The notes below the pieces were generated by a model. It made no database searches. It saw only the letters and a list, made by a program, of their open reading frames with translations, and was not told the origin of the DNA. Shown piece by piece: positions 1-8,955 of a stretch of DNA of 64,000 nucleotides. The DNA comes from JASHPR01 sp963808705 (lineage in GTDB: Bacteria; Actinomycetota; Actinomycetes; Streptosporangiales; Streptosporangiaceae): NCBI GenBank assembly GCA_963808705.1, contig CAWEHB010000009.1:62001-126000 (forward strand), read 5' to 3'. A program made the position numbers and the translations under genes. Position 1 is the first letter of the stretch. Every line of letters starts with the position of its first letter.

Positions 1-77
1 CCGTCGTCGCGCCGGAACTCATTGCCGATGCCGATGACCACCACCCGACGGCGCGCCGCCGCGGGCACGCCCGTCAT
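1..77 (-). CDS. Hydrogenase maturation protease, N-terminal part (runs off window)
   Basis: Starts at an ATG whose bases overlap the TGA stop of the hydrogenase large-subunit gene (ATGA), which implies translational coupling. The 25 or so visible residues end in VVVIGIGNEFRRDDG, the nucleotide-like opening strand and GNxxRxDDG motif of the HyaD/HybD/HycI peptidase family. That family clips the C-terminal tail of the nickel-bearing large subunit once the metal is in place. The rest of the gene lies outside the window, so later metal ligands cannot be checked. Confidence 0.85.
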   Translation of the reverse strand, partial: MTGVPAAARRRVVVIGIGNEFRRDD

Positions 78-1384
78 CCCCGGTCCATCCGCAGGGTGAG
101 GAAGTGAGTCGCGCACGAGATACACGGATCGTAGTTCCGGATCGCCTGCTCGCAATCGTGCGTGAGCCGCTCGTCGTCGTAGTCGAGCCGGTCCTGCACG
201 AAGCCGCGCAGATCCTCCTGGATCGCGGCCTGGTTCTGCGACGTCGGCGGCACGATGCGCGCGCTGCGCACGATCCCGGCGCTGTCGAGCTCGTACCGGT
301 GGTACAGGACGCCGCGCGGCGCCTCGGACACGCCGTGACCCGTCCCGGCCCGCGGTGCCACCTCCGCGAACGGGCGGGCTGGCGGCTGATACGCCTCGAT
401 CAGCCGGAGCGCCTCCTCGATCGCGCAGACGATCTCCACCGCCCGCACGATGATGCTCTGGAACGGGTTACGGCAGCCGGGCCCGAGCCCCGCCTCCCGG
501 GCGGCCGCGGCCGCCGCCGGCGGCAGCCACTGCGAGTTCAGCGTGTACCGGGCGAGCGGCCCGGTCAGGTAACTCCCACTGCGGCCGGCCAGCCTGGCGT
601 GCAGCGCGGTGGAGTGCGGTACCTGCTCCTCGATCACGTGCCGTTCGAAATCGGCGGCGGTGAACTCCAGTCCCGCACTGCTGATCAGCGTTCCGCGCTC
701 GATCGGATACCGGCCGGGCTCGCGCAGGGCCAGCAGCTCGTGGTCACAGCTGAAGTCGGGGAAGTCGAACCCCGCCACCCAGCGCACCGTGTCCAGCGCC
801 AGGTCGAGGGCCCGGCGCAGCTGGTCTGCGAGGGGCGCGAGCTCGGTCGCGGATGGCGCCCGGTAGAAGCCGCCCACCCGGACGTTGACCGGATGCACCG
901 ACCGTCCGCCGACCACTTCCATGATCGAGTTGGCCACCCGTCGGAGTGACAGCCCGCGCTCCACGATCTCCCGGTGATCGCGTGCTAGTTCCACGGCACC
1001 CGGATAGCCGAGGAAGTCGGGCGCGTGCAACATGTAGATGTGCAGCGCATGGCTGGAGATCCACTCGCCGCAGTACAGCAGCCGCCGCAGGTCGCCGAGG
1101 GAGGCCGGCAGGCTGACCTCGCACGCCGCCTCGATCGCCCAGCAGGCGCTGGTCTGATAGGCCACGGGGCAGATGCCGCAGATCCGGGCGGTGATGTCCG
1201 GCGGCTCGGTGTAGGCGCGGCCGGCCAGGAACGCCTCGAAGAAGCGCGGCGGCTCGTAGATGTCGAGGCGCACCTCCTCGACCCGGCCGTCGCTGACCCG
1301 GACGTACATGGCGCCCTCGCCCTCGACGCGGGCCAGCCCGGCCGCCGCCAGCGTGCGATCACCCCGGTGCGTCACGTCCACCAC
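74..1384 (-). CDS. [NiFe]-hydrogenase large (alpha) subunit, cytosolic group 3-like
   Basis: About 436 residues. The N-terminal nickel motif RICGICP is at about 67-73 and the C-terminal motif DPCISCATH at about 419-427. Nine residues follow the last His, a short tail that the protease encoded next could remove. No signal or membrane segment is seen; length and motifs fit soluble NAD(P)-linked or sulfhydrogenase-type alpha subunits rather than membrane uptake enzymes. The family oxidises H2 or evolves it at a Ni-Fe(CN)2CO site, but the electron-transfer subunits that usually precede it are not upstream here. The start is uncertain: GTGs at 1384, 1381 and 1375 are in frame, and a 22-bp tandem duplication covers the start (see findings). 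The subgroup is inferred from motifs only. Confidence 0.9.
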   Translation of the reverse strand: MVDVTHRGDRTLAAAGLARVEGEGAMYVRVSDGRVEEVRLDIYEPPRFFEAFLAGRAYTEPPDITARICGICPVAYQTSACWAIEAACEVSLPASLGDLRRLLYCGEWISSHALHIYMLHAPDFLGYPGAVELARDHREIVERGLSLRRVANSIMEVVGGRSVHPVNVRVGGFYRAPSATELAPLADQLRRALDLALDTVRWVAGFDFPDFSCDHELLALREPGRYPIERGTLISSAGLEFTAADFERHVIEEQVPHSTALHARLAGRSGSYLTGPLARYTLNSQWLPPAAAAAAREAGLGPGCRNPFQSIIVRAVEIVCAIEEALRLIEAYQPPARPFAEVAPRAGTGHGVSEAPRGVLYHRYELDSAGIVRSARIVPPTSQNQAAIQEDLRGFVQDRLDYDDERLTHDCEQAIRNYDPCISCATHFLTLRMDRG

Positions 1385-1397
1385 CCCGGTGCGTCAT
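1361..1397. repeat. 22-bp-period tandem duplication over the hydrogenase start codon
   Basis: The 14-mer accccggtgcgtca occurs at 1361-1374 and again at 1383-1396. Read on the minus strand, the outer copy supplies ATG-ACG-CAC-CGG and the inner copy GTG-ACG-CAC-CGG. The period is not a multiple of three, so the ATG is out of frame with the enzyme and only a GTG can start it. Confidence 0.85.
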
Positions 1398-1596
1398 CTC
1401 CACCTCGCCGGCGCCAGTCGGCGCCGGCGTTTTGCGGCCGTCTGCCCATGTCACTACCTTTCCAGATGCGGTGGCGTCCAGGAACGGCATGATGTCGTGA
1501 CCAATGCCCCTGGCGAAGATCGCGCTGGACCGCGATGCTATGAAACGGGGATCATGGCTGCCGCGGATGACAGCCCCCGGCAAAGGGAGAGTTAAC

Positions 1597-2034
1597 ATGC
1601 CTGGAATCGTGGTGGGCGTTGATGGCTCAGATAGCTCTCATCAGGCGCTCGAATGGGCCGTGAAGCACGCAGCGCTCGAGCATGTCCCGCTCACGGTCCT
1701 GGCCGTTCACGAGGTAGCGGCGAGCGCTTGGACGGGCAATCCGATCGTTTACCCCGAAGACCGGCCCGATGAGGAGAAGGCCCGCCAGGCCGCCCAGGAG
1801 GAAGTTAACAAGATCATCAGCCAGCTCGGGGAGACTAAGCCCGACTCGGTGACCGTCCGCGGAGTCAGCGGGAGTCCGGCCAATTTGCTCATCGAGGCAT
1901 CGGGCGGCGCCGACATGGTGGTCGTCGGCTCGCGTGGCGCGGGCGGCTTCGCCAACCTGAGGGTGGGCTCGGTGAGCTCGAAGGTCGTGAGTCACGCGGA
2001 ATGCCCGGTCGTCGTGGTGCGGCAGAAGGGTTAG
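1597..2034 (+). CDS. Universal stress protein, single UspA domain
   Basis: 145 residues from an ATG preceded by GGGAGAG. The domain opens with GIVVGVDGSDSSHQALEWA and carries the ATP-binding signature G-x2-G-x9-GS (VVGSRGAGGFANLRVGSVS) near the C-terminus, so it is an ATP-binding type. In mycobacteria such proteins are induced by hypoxia or nitric oxide through DosR and modulate dormancy. It lies divergent from the hydrogenase gene. A longer in-frame ORF begins at 1504 but has no ribosome site, so the internal ATG is preferred. Confidence 0.92.
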   Translation: MPGIVVGVDGSDSSHQALEWAVKHAALEHVPLTVLAVHEVAASAWTGNPIVYPEDRPDEEKARQAAQEEVNKIISQLGETKPDSVTVRGVSGSPANLLIEASGGADMVVVGSRGAGGFANLRVGSVSSKVVSHAECPVVVVRQKG

Positions 2035-2133
2035 CGGGCCGGAAGACCATCGACCCGATGACGGATACGCCCGCGGGCGGGCCGACTGGCCGGCCCGCGG
2101 GCTGCCGCCGGACGACGGCTCCGCCGCGAAGCC

Positions 2134-4042
2134 TCAGCCGTCACGGCGCAGCACGGGCCGGAGGGCGTCCAGGACGGCCGGGTCCTCGATGGTCGACGGC
2201 ACCGGCTCGTCGCTCCCGTCGGCGATCCCGCGCATGGTCTTGCGCAGGATCTTGCCGGACCTGGTCTTCGGCAGGCCGGTCACCACGTCGACCTCCCGGA
2301 ACGAGGCCACCGGCCCGATCTGGTCCCGGACCAGCCCGACGAGCTGCGAGCGCAGCGTCTCGGCGTCGATGGCGCTGCCGGCCTTCAGCACCACGAACCC
2401 CGCGCGGGATCTGGCCCTTGAGCGTGTCGTGCACCCCGATGACCGCGCACTCGGCGACGTCCGGATGGCTGGCGAGCACCTCTTCCATCTCCCCGGTCGA
2501 CAGCCGGTGGCCGGCCACGTTGATGACGTCGTCGGTGCGGCCCATCACGTACAGGTAGCCGTCGGGGTCCCGGTAGCCGCCGTCGCTGGTCCGGTAGCAG
2601 CCGGGGTAGGCCGACAGGTACGAGTCAACGAACCGCTGGTCATCGCCCCAGAGCGTGGTCAGGCAGCCGGGCGGCAGCGGGAGCCCGAGGACGATCTCCC
2701 CCGTCGATCCGGCCGGCACCTCCGCGCCGGTGTCGTCGACGATGCGCAGGTCGTAGCCGGGCGCCGGCATGGTCGGGGAGCCCGGCTTGGTCGGGGAGCC
2801 CGGCTTGGTCGGCATCGGCTCCAGCCCCATCGGGTCGGCGGCGATGGCCCACCCGGTCTCGGTCTGCCACCAGTGGTCGATGACCGGGATGCCGAGCAGG
2901 CCGCCCGCCCAGCGGTAGGTCTCCGGATCCAGTCGCTCGCCCGCCAGGAAGAGGTACTTCAGGCCGGACAGGTCATACTTGCGCATCAGCTCCCCGCCAG
3001 GATCCTCCTTCTTGATGGCCCGCAGCGCGGTGGGCGCGGTGAACATCGCCTTCACGCCGTGCTCGGCGATGACCCGCCAGAACGCGCCGACGTCGGGGGT
3101 CCCGACCGGCTTGCCCTCGTAGAGCACCGTGGTGCACCCGGTCAGCAGCGGCGCGTAGACGATGTAGGAATGTAGGAGTGGCCGACGACCCAGCCGATGT
3201 CGGAGGCCGCCCAGTAGGTGTCTCCGGGCCGGACGTCATACACGTTCGCCATGCTCCAGCGCAGCGCCACCGCGTGACCTCCGTTGTCCCGCACCACGCC
3301 CTTGGGCTTCCCGGTCGTGCCGGACGTGTACAGGATGTACAGCGGGTCGGTCGCCGCCACCGGAACGCAGTCGCACGGCGAGGCCGCGGCTGTAGCCCTG
3401 GCCCAGTCGATGTCCCGGCCGTCGACCAGCGTGGCGTTCGCCTGCGGGCGCTGCAGGATCAGGCAGTGGCTTGGCTTGTGGCGGACATCTCGATGGCGCG
3501 GTCGAGCAGCGGCTTGTACTCGACGATCCGGCTGGCCTCTATGCCGCACGAGGCCGACATGACCACCCGCGGCTGCGCGTCCTCGATCCGTACCGCCAGT
3601 TCGTTCGCCGCGAACCCGCCGAACACGACCGAGTGCACGGCGCCGAGCCGCGCGCAGGCCAGCATGGCCACCACCGCCTCGGGAACCATCGGCATGTAGA
3701 TGACCACCCGGTCACCCCGGCCGACGCCCAGGCCGCGCAGCGCCCCGGCGAGAACGGCGACTTCCGCCTAGAGCTCGCGGTAGGAGATGCGCCGGCAGGT
3801 GCCCGTGACCGGGCTGTCGTAGACGATCGCCGCCTGGTCGCCGCGGCCGCCGCTGACATGCCGGTCCACCGCGTTGTAGCAGGTGTTCAGCACGCCGCCA
3901 GCGAACCAGCGGTAGAAGGGCGCCCCCGAGGCGTCGAGCACCGCCGCCGGGGGCCGGTCCCAGTCGATCGCCTCGGCGGCTCGCCCCAGAATCCGGCAGG
4001 GTCGGTCAGGCTCCGCTGGAAGGCCTCCGCGTATCCGGTCAT
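2134..4042 (-). pseudogene. Short-chain acyl-CoA synthetase (PrpE/ACSS3-like), multiply disrupted
   Basis: The pieces together rebuild an almost complete 630-residue propionyl/acetyl-CoA synthetase: AMP-binding core YILYTSGTTGKPKGVVRDNG, the HWWQTETGW motif, and the C-terminal acetylation motif KTRSGKILRK. The start is ATG 4042 with GGAG upstream. I see a 1-nt loss near 3988, an in-frame TAG at 3768-3770, a 1-nt loss near 3480, an 8-bp tandem duplication of atgtagga at 3163-3178, an extra G near 2400, and an in-frame 18-bp duplication at about 2773-2808. Single-base indels in G/C runs could be sequencing errors, but the TAG and the 8-bp duplication look genuine. The intact enzyme would activate propionate or acetate. 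Confidence 0.9.
2773..2808. repeat. 18-bp in-frame tandem duplication in the acyl-CoA synthetase remnant
   Basis: Two head-to-tail copies of an 18-bp unit (ggtcggggag followed by cccggctt) encode a repeated TKPGSP in the synthetase reading frame. It does not shift the frame. Confidence 0.85.
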
Positions 4043-4245
4043 GTCGGCACTCCGTTCGCTCGCCGATGTATCCCTCCAGGCGATCGTCGCACGAGCCAGG
4101 CCAGCCAGGGCCTAAGGGCCCGCGGGTAGGTGTCCTCCGCCCGTACCCGCGGCCGCGCGGGCCAGGGAAGCTGGTCAGAGGGGCCGGCCAGAGCCCAGCG
4201 GACGCCGGGCAGAGCCGCTGCCCTGCGCTGAACGGGAGGAACGTG

Positions 4246-5247
4246 ATGACCATCCGCGTCGGGATCAATGGTTTCGGGCGTATCGGGCGTACTTTCGTGC
4301 GCCGGTCGCTGGAGCGGGGTGATATCGAGGTGGTGGCGGTCAATGACATCGCCGACGCGCGGACGCTGGCGTACCTGCTGGAGTTCGACTCGGTCTACGG
4401 CCGCCTGAACGTCCCGGTCACGCACGCTGGCGATGCGATCGTGATCGACGGCCGCGCGGTGAAGGTCTTGTCCTGCCGTGATCCGGCGCAGATCGACTGG
4501 GGGGGTCTGGGGGCCGATGTCGTGGTGGAGTCCACCGGCAAGTTCCGCGGCCGCGAGCAGGCGGCGCTGCACCTGAAGGGCGGCGCGAAAAAGGTGCTGC
4601 TGTCGGCTCCGGGCAAGGGCGCGGACCTGACGGTGGTGGTCGGGGTCAACGACGGCGACTACGACCCGCAGCGCCACGACGTGATCTCGAACGCGTCGTG
4701 CACCACTAACTGCGTGGCGCCGATGGCCAAGGTCCTGGACGACGCGTTCGGCCTGGTGCGGGGGTTCATGACCACCGTGCACGCCTACACCGGTGACCAG
4801 ATGCTGATCGACGGCCCGCACAAGGACCTGCGCCGGGCGCGCAGCGCCGCGCTCAGCATGGTGCCGACCACCACCGGGGCGGCCCGCACCACCGGGGAGG
4901 TCATCCCCGCGCTGGCGGGCCGGCTGGACGGGGTGGCGGTGCGGGTCCCGGTGGAGGACGGGTCGCTGACCGACCTGACCGCGGTGCTGGGCCGCGACAT
5001 CACCGCGGCCGAGGTCAACGCCGCGTTCGAGCGGGCCGCGGCCGGGCCGATGGCCGGCATCGTGGCCTACAGCAGCGACCCGCTGGTCTCCCGCGACATC
5101 ATCGGCGACCCGGCCTCGTGCGTGTTCGACTCCGGCCTGACCCAGGCCGCCGGCAGCCTGGCCAAGGTCTTCGGCTGGTATGACAACGAATGGGGCTACA
5201 CCTGCCGGCTCGCCGACCTGGCCGCCCTCGTCGGCGCGCAGCTTTAG
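4246..5247 (+). CDS. gap: Glyceraldehyde-3-phosphate dehydrogenase, type I
   Basis: 333 residues from ATG 4246, with GGGAGGA seven bases upstream; a longer in-frame ORF from 4066 lacks a ribosome site. The NAD-binding Rossmann motif INGFGRIGR is at 5-13, the catalytic cysteine lies in SNASCTTNC at about 150, and WYDNEWGY ends the catalytic domain. It oxidises glyceraldehyde-3-phosphate to 1,3-bisphosphoglycerate in glycolysis. It sits 10 bp upstream of the Acg-like gene and is probably co-transcribed with it, suggesting an island-specific second GAPDH, although the number of copies in the genome is unknown. Confidence 0.97.
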   Translation: MTIRVGINGFGRIGRTFVRRSLERGDIEVVAVNDIADARTLAYLLEFDSVYGRLNVPVTHAGDAIVIDGRAVKVLSCRDPAQIDWGGLGADVVVESTGKFRGREQAALHLKGGAKKVLLSAPGKGADLTVVVGVNDGDYDPQRHDVISNASCTTNCVAPMAKVLDDAFGLVRGFMTTVHAYTGDQMLIDGPHKDLRRARSAALSMVPTTTGAARTTGEVIPALAGRLDGVAVRVPVEDGSLTDLTAVLGRDITAAEVNAAFERAAAGPMAGIVAYSSDPLVSRDIIGDPASCVFDSGLTQAAGSLAKVFGWYDNEWGYTCRLADLAALVGAQL

Positions 5248-5257
5248 GGAGCGCGAC

Positions 5258-6223
5258 ATGTACCGGCCGCTGGCCGACGACGGCGTGGTCCGCACGCTCA
5301 TCGGCGCGGCCTGCGCCGCGCCGTCCATCCACAACACCCAGCCGTGGCGGTTCCGGGTCACCGGCGACCTCATCGAGGTGCACGGCGACCCGGACCGGAT
5401 GCTCTGGGTCGCCGACCCCGCGGGCCGCGCCCTGCACCTGAGCTGCGGCGCCGCCCTGTTCAACCTCAAGCTCGCGATCCGCATGCTGGACGCCAAGCCG
5501 CTGATCTGGCCGCTTCCCGACCCGCAGGGCGAGCCGACGCTGCTCGCGTCCGTGCAGCTGGAGAAGTCGCGCCCGGCCACCTCCGCCGAACGCGAGATGT
5601 TCGAGGTGATCGCCCAGCGGCACACCAGCCGCGCGCCGTTCTCCGCCGGCCCCATCCCCGGCCCGGCCCAGGTCCAGCTCGAACAAGCCGCCGCAGCCGA
5701 GTTCGCGCTGCTGCGCATGCTCAACGACCGCGACGCGGCCCTGGTGCTCGACCTGGCCGCCGCGGCCGACAAGGCACTGCAAGCCGACTTCGGCCACCAG
5801 GCCGAACTGAGCCGGTGGGTCGCCACCGGCGGCGACGACGGCATCCCGGCCGGCGCGCTGGCCCACCGCCCCGACACCGAGCCGGCCCCGGTCCGCAACT
5901 TCGGCTACGCCGCACCCGCCATCCAGCGCCCGGCCGGCCACTACGAGCCCTCGCCGCGGCTCGCGGTGCTATCCACCGCCCGCGACCAGCCCGGCGACTG
6001 GCTGCGAGCCGGCCAGGCCCTGCAGCGCGTGCTGCTGACCGCCACCCGCAACGGCCTGGCCACCTCCCTGCTCTACCAGCCCATCGAACTACACGACACA
6101 CGCCATCAAGACCGCGGCTGGTGGCCCTGGCCCGAATGCCCGCAGATCATCATCCGGTTCGGCTACGGGCCGCCCGGAACCGGCACGCCCCGGCGCAGAG
6201 TGGAGGACATCCTCGACGCGTGA
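5258..6223 (+). CDS. Acg-family nitroreductase-like protein (DosR-regulon type)
   Basis: 321 residues from ATG 5258 with GGGAG just upstream, overlapping nothing. APSIHNTQPWRF near residue 20-31 is the flavin-site motif of nitroreductases, and the fold is duplicated as in mycobacterial Acg (Rv2032): a second half with LRAGQALQRVLLTATRNGLA. Acg proteins bind FMN in a cavity closed by a lid and appear to store flavin rather than reduce nitro groups. The position directly after gap and beside a DevS-like kinase supports the hypoxia assignment. The exact biochemical role in this organism is not shown by sequence. Confidence 0.9.
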   Translation: MYRPLADDGVVRTLIGAACAAPSIHNTQPWRFRVTGDLIEVHGDPDRMLWVADPAGRALHLSCGAALFNLKLAIRMLDAKPLIWPLPDPQGEPTLLASVQLEKSRPATSAEREMFEVIAQRHTSRAPFSAGPIPGPAQVQLEQAAAAEFALLRMLNDRDAALVLDLAAAADKALQADFGHQAELSRWVATGGDDGIPAGALAHRPDTEPAPVRNFGYAAPAIQRPAGHYEPSPRLAVLSTARDQPGDWLRAGQALQRVLLTATRNGLATSLLYQPIELHDTRHQDRGWWPWPECPQIIIRFGYGPPGTGTPRRRVEDILDA

Positions 6224-6261
6224 CGTCCCCGCCTGGGCCGGACCGGCCGGCCGCGCCCGGT

Positions 6262-7989
6262 TCAGGGCAGCGGCACCTGCCAGTGCAGCTCGGTCCCGCC
6301 GCCGTCCACCTGGCCGACCTTCAGCGTGCCGCCCAGCTGCTCGGCGCGGTCGGCGAGGTTGGCCAGCCCGCTGCGGCGGGTGATCTCCCGCAGGCCGACG
6401 CCGTTGTCGCGGACCACCAGGACCAGGTCGACGCCGACGTCGACGGTGACGTCCACCCGGCTGGCGCCCGCGTGCCGGGCCGCGTTGGACAGCGACTCCC
6501 GCAGCGCACCCAGCATGTGCCCGGCGATGTCGTCGGGCACTTGCTCGCCCAGGTCGCCGGTGAGGCTCAGCGACGGGGTGAACCCCAGCGGCCCGGTCAT
6601 CTCGTCCATGATCTCCAGGATCCGCTCCCGGATGCCGGCCTGCTTGACGTCATGGCGAGCCTGCAGCGCGAAGATGGCCGACCGGATGTCCCCGATCGTG
6701 TCGTCCAGGGCGTCGACGGCGTGGCTGACCCGGTCGGCCACCTCGGGCCGGCTGATCAGGGGCATGGCACCCTGCAGCGACATCCCGGTCGCGTACAGCC
6801 GCTGGATCACCAGGTCGTGCAGGTCACGGGCGATGCGCTCCCGGTCCTGCAGCACCGTGACCTGCTCGGCGTCGCGGCGGGCGTCGGCGAGCTCCAGCGC
6901 GACGGCCGCCTGCGCGGCGAACGAGCCGACCATCTCCACCGCGGCGTGCGTCAGCGGCATCGACCCGGGATGGCGGCCGACGGTGAGCACGCCGCGCACG
7001 TTGCCCGGCCCGCCGAGCGGGAATATCACCGCGGGCCCGAGCACCATTCGCTCCCTGGCCACCGGCGCCACCCGCTGGTCCTGGCTGAATCCCTCCACCG
7101 TCACCGGCTCGCCGGTGGCCAGCACCTCCGCCGAGAGAGACGTGTCGGGCAGCACCATCCCCCGAGTCTGGGCCGCGTCCTCGCCGGCCGCGTGCCGCAC
7201 CACCAGCTGATGGTGGTCGCCCTCGGGCAGCGCGAGCACGGCCAGGTCGGCGCCGGACATCTCCAGCACCTGCTGGGTGACCAGATCGAGCACGTCGCCG
7301 GAATCGCTGCCCGACAGCAGCCTGCGGGTGACCTCGCCGCTGGCCTGCAGCCACCGCTGCCGCCGCCGGGAGTCCTCGTAGAGCCGGGCGTTCTCGATGG
7401 CCACGCCGGCCGCGGCGGCCAGCGCGGTGACGACCGCCTCGTCTTCCTCGTCGAACTGGCCGCCGTCCTGCTTCTCGGTGAGATACAGGTTCCCGTAGAC
7501 CTCGTCGCGGATCCGCACCGGCACACCGAGGAACGACCGCATCGGCGGGTGCCCGTCGGGGAAGCCGGACGACCGGGGGTCGGCCGACAGGTCGGGGAGC
7601 CGGACCGGCCTGGGGTCGGTGATCAGCGCCCCGAGCAGCCCGCGGCCTTCCGGCCAGTGATGGATGCGGGCGATCTCGTCGTCATCCAGGCCGACCGGGA
7701 TGAACTCGGCCAGCTTGCCTGAATCCCCGATCACCCCCAGGGCGCCGTACCTGGCGTTTACCAGCCCGGTCGCCGCCTCGACGATCTGCCGGAGCACGAT
7801 TTCCAGGTCGAGCTGGCTGCCCACCGCGACCACGGCCTCGAGCAGCGCCTGCACCCGGTCGCGGGTGGACAGCACGGCCTGCAGCCGCACCTGGAGCTCG
7901 GCGAGCAGGTCGTCGAGCCGCAGATGCGGGAGAAGCGGACGCGCTTGCGAAGACTCCACCAGCGGCTCCTGCAGCTCAGCGGGGGTCAA
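6262..7989 (-). CDS. DevS/DosT-like GAF-GAF sensor histidine kinase
   Basis: 575 residues. GAF-A spans about 55-205 and GAF-B 225-370, followed by a HisKA_3 dimerisation helix with the phospho-acceptor in IARDLHDLVIQRLYA (His391) and a HATPase domain (DNGVGL at about 528-533, GLANL at 541-545). In GAF-A, His147 within GFPDGHPPMRSFLG aligns with the proximal heme ligand of mycobacterial DosS/DosT, so it probably binds heme and senses O2, CO or NO. No membrane segment is seen. The partner response regulator DevR is not in the window. It converges on the Acg-like gene, leaving 38 bp between them. Confidence 0.93.
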   Translation of the reverse strand: MTPAELQEPLVESSQARPLLPHLRLDDLLAELQVRLQAVLSTRDRVQALLEAVVAVGSQLDLEIVLRQIVEAATGLVNARYGALGVIGDSGKLAEFIPVGLDDDEIARIHHWPEGRGLLGALITDPRPVRLPDLSADPRSSGFPDGHPPMRSFLGVPVRIRDEVYGNLYLTEKQDGGQFDEEDEAVVTALAAAAGVAIENARLYEDSRRRQRWLQASGEVTRRLLSGSDSGDVLDLVTQQVLEMSGADLAVLALPEGDHHQLVVRHAAGEDAAQTRGMVLPDTSLSAEVLATGEPVTVEGFSQDQRVAPVARERMVLGPAVIFPLGGPGNVRGVLTVGRHPGSMPLTHAAVEMVGSFAAQAAVALELADARRDAEQVTVLQDRERIARDLHDLVIQRLYATGMSLQGAMPLISRPEVADRVSHAVDALDDTIGDIRSAIFALQARHDVKQAGIRERILEIMDEMTGPLGFTPSLSLTGDLGEQVPDDIAGHMLGALRESLSNAARHAGASRVDVTVDVGVDLVLVVRDNGVGLREITRRSGLANLADRAEQLGGTLKVGQVDGGGTELHWQVPLP

Positions 7990-8054
7990 GATGATCTAAC
8001 GATAACGCGGGCTGCAGAACACCAGAAGGCCGCCGTCGCCGGACATCGCGCCGG

Positions 8055-8375
8055 TCAGGCCTGCCGTGCTCGCCACTCGTCCTCGAGCATCGCGTACACG
8101 ATCTCGTCTGCCCACTCGCCCTTGATGAACTCGCTGCGCACGAAGTGGGCCTCGCGGCGCATGCCGAGGCGCTCCAGCAGCCGCGCGGCCGGCGCGTTCC
8201 GCGCGTCGATGCGGCCGACGATGCGGTGCAGCCCATAGTTCCCGAAACCCAGCCGCAGCATCATCCGGGTCACCTCCGGCCGCGACTGGATGTCGTAGAC
8301 CGCGCTGAGGTCGTCGGCGCGGTACGGGCGGAGGGTGAGCCGGGCCGTCCTGAGCGGGTAGTCCGGCGGGCCCAT
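8055..8375 (-). pseudogene. GNAT acetyltransferase (RimJ/RimL-like) with internal deletion
   Basis: The 106-residue frame opens like a normal RimL-type enzyme (LRTARLTLRPYRADDLSAVYDIQSRPEVTR at the start) and ends like one (LHRIVGRIDARNAPAARLLERLGM). The central 60-70 residues, including the acetyl-CoA pyrophosphate loop R/QxxGxG/A, are missing. The junction is around 8255. The reading frame is kept, so a short protein could still be made, but it lacks the cofactor site and is unlikely to acetylate anything. Confidence 0.75.
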
Positions 8376-8400
8376 CAGGCGATGGTAGGCGAATCCGGCC

Positions 8401-8820
8401 TCAGCGGACCACGAGCACGGGCCGGTCGGCCAGGTGGATCACCTTGTGCGCGGTGCTGCCGAGGACCAGCCCGGCCAGGTCGCCTCGGCCCCGGGAGCCC
8501 ATGATGATGACGCCGGCATCGACGCTCCTGGCTTCCTCGATGATCTCGCGGGCGGCGTAGCCGAACACCGTGTTCCGTACCACGCCGTGCGCGGTGATCC
8601 CGGCCTGGGTCAGTTCCTCGACCGCGGCGTCGACCTGCGCCTGCGCGTCGTCGGCCGTCTCCGCCGACGGCACCAGCCCCGCCTTCGGCGCGTACTCGCG
8701 CTCCCTCAGGTGCACGACCCACACCTCGCCCTTGGACAGCAACGCCAGGTCCCGTGCCGCGCCGAGCACGTGCTCGGTGGCCTTTGAGTGATCCACAGCC
8801 ACCAGCAGCTTCTCGTACAT
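8401..8820 (-). CDS. Universal stress protein, single UspA domain
   Basis: 139 residues from an ATG with GGAGG on the minus strand. It opens MYEKLLVAVDHSKATEHVL and ends with the nucleotide-binding signature GSRGRGDLAGLVLGSTAHKV, so ATP binding is expected. A DevR-like box lies about 80 bp upstream (8898-8911). Its sequence differs clearly from the other single-domain paralogues at 1597 and 8956, so these are old paralogues rather than recent tandem copies. Confidence 0.92.
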   Translation of the reverse strand: MYEKLLVAVDHSKATEHVLGAARDLALLSKGEVWVVHLREREYAPKAGLVPSAETADDAQAQVDAAVEELTQAGITAHGVVRNTVFGYAAREIIEEARSVDAGVIIMGSRGRGDLAGLVLGSTAHKVIHLADRPVLVVR

Positions 8821-8897
8821 CGAGTCCTCCCTAGCTTGGCTATGCGCCCGGTTCCCTGGCTACATCAGATGATGACGCAGGCATGTGGCATCGGCCA

Positions 8898-8911
8898 GAG
8901 CCGAAGGTCTT
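8898..8911 (-). promoter_or_regulatory. Candidate DevR/DosR box upstream of usp 8401-8820
   Basis: On the minus strand the site reads AAGACCTTCGGCTC. It shares the ten-base core GACCTTCGGC with the stronger box at 11094-11107 and matches that 14-mer at 11 positions. It sits about 80 bp ahead of the universal stress gene. The call rests on pattern similarity only. Confidence 0.4.
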
Positions 8912-8955
8912 CCTGCGCGCCGCCCTCGGCCGAGCGGTTCCCGGGACCGCCTGGG

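Noticed and set aside
104..949. Long open frame opposite the hydrogenase gene
   Set aside because: Arg/Pro/Ala-rich shadow typical of high-GC antisense frames; no motif, and it covers a well-supported gene.
5344..7722. 792-codon plus-strand frame across the Acg-like and DevS-like genes
   Set aside because: Crosses two real genes in the wrong frame or strand, and its composition is artefactual.
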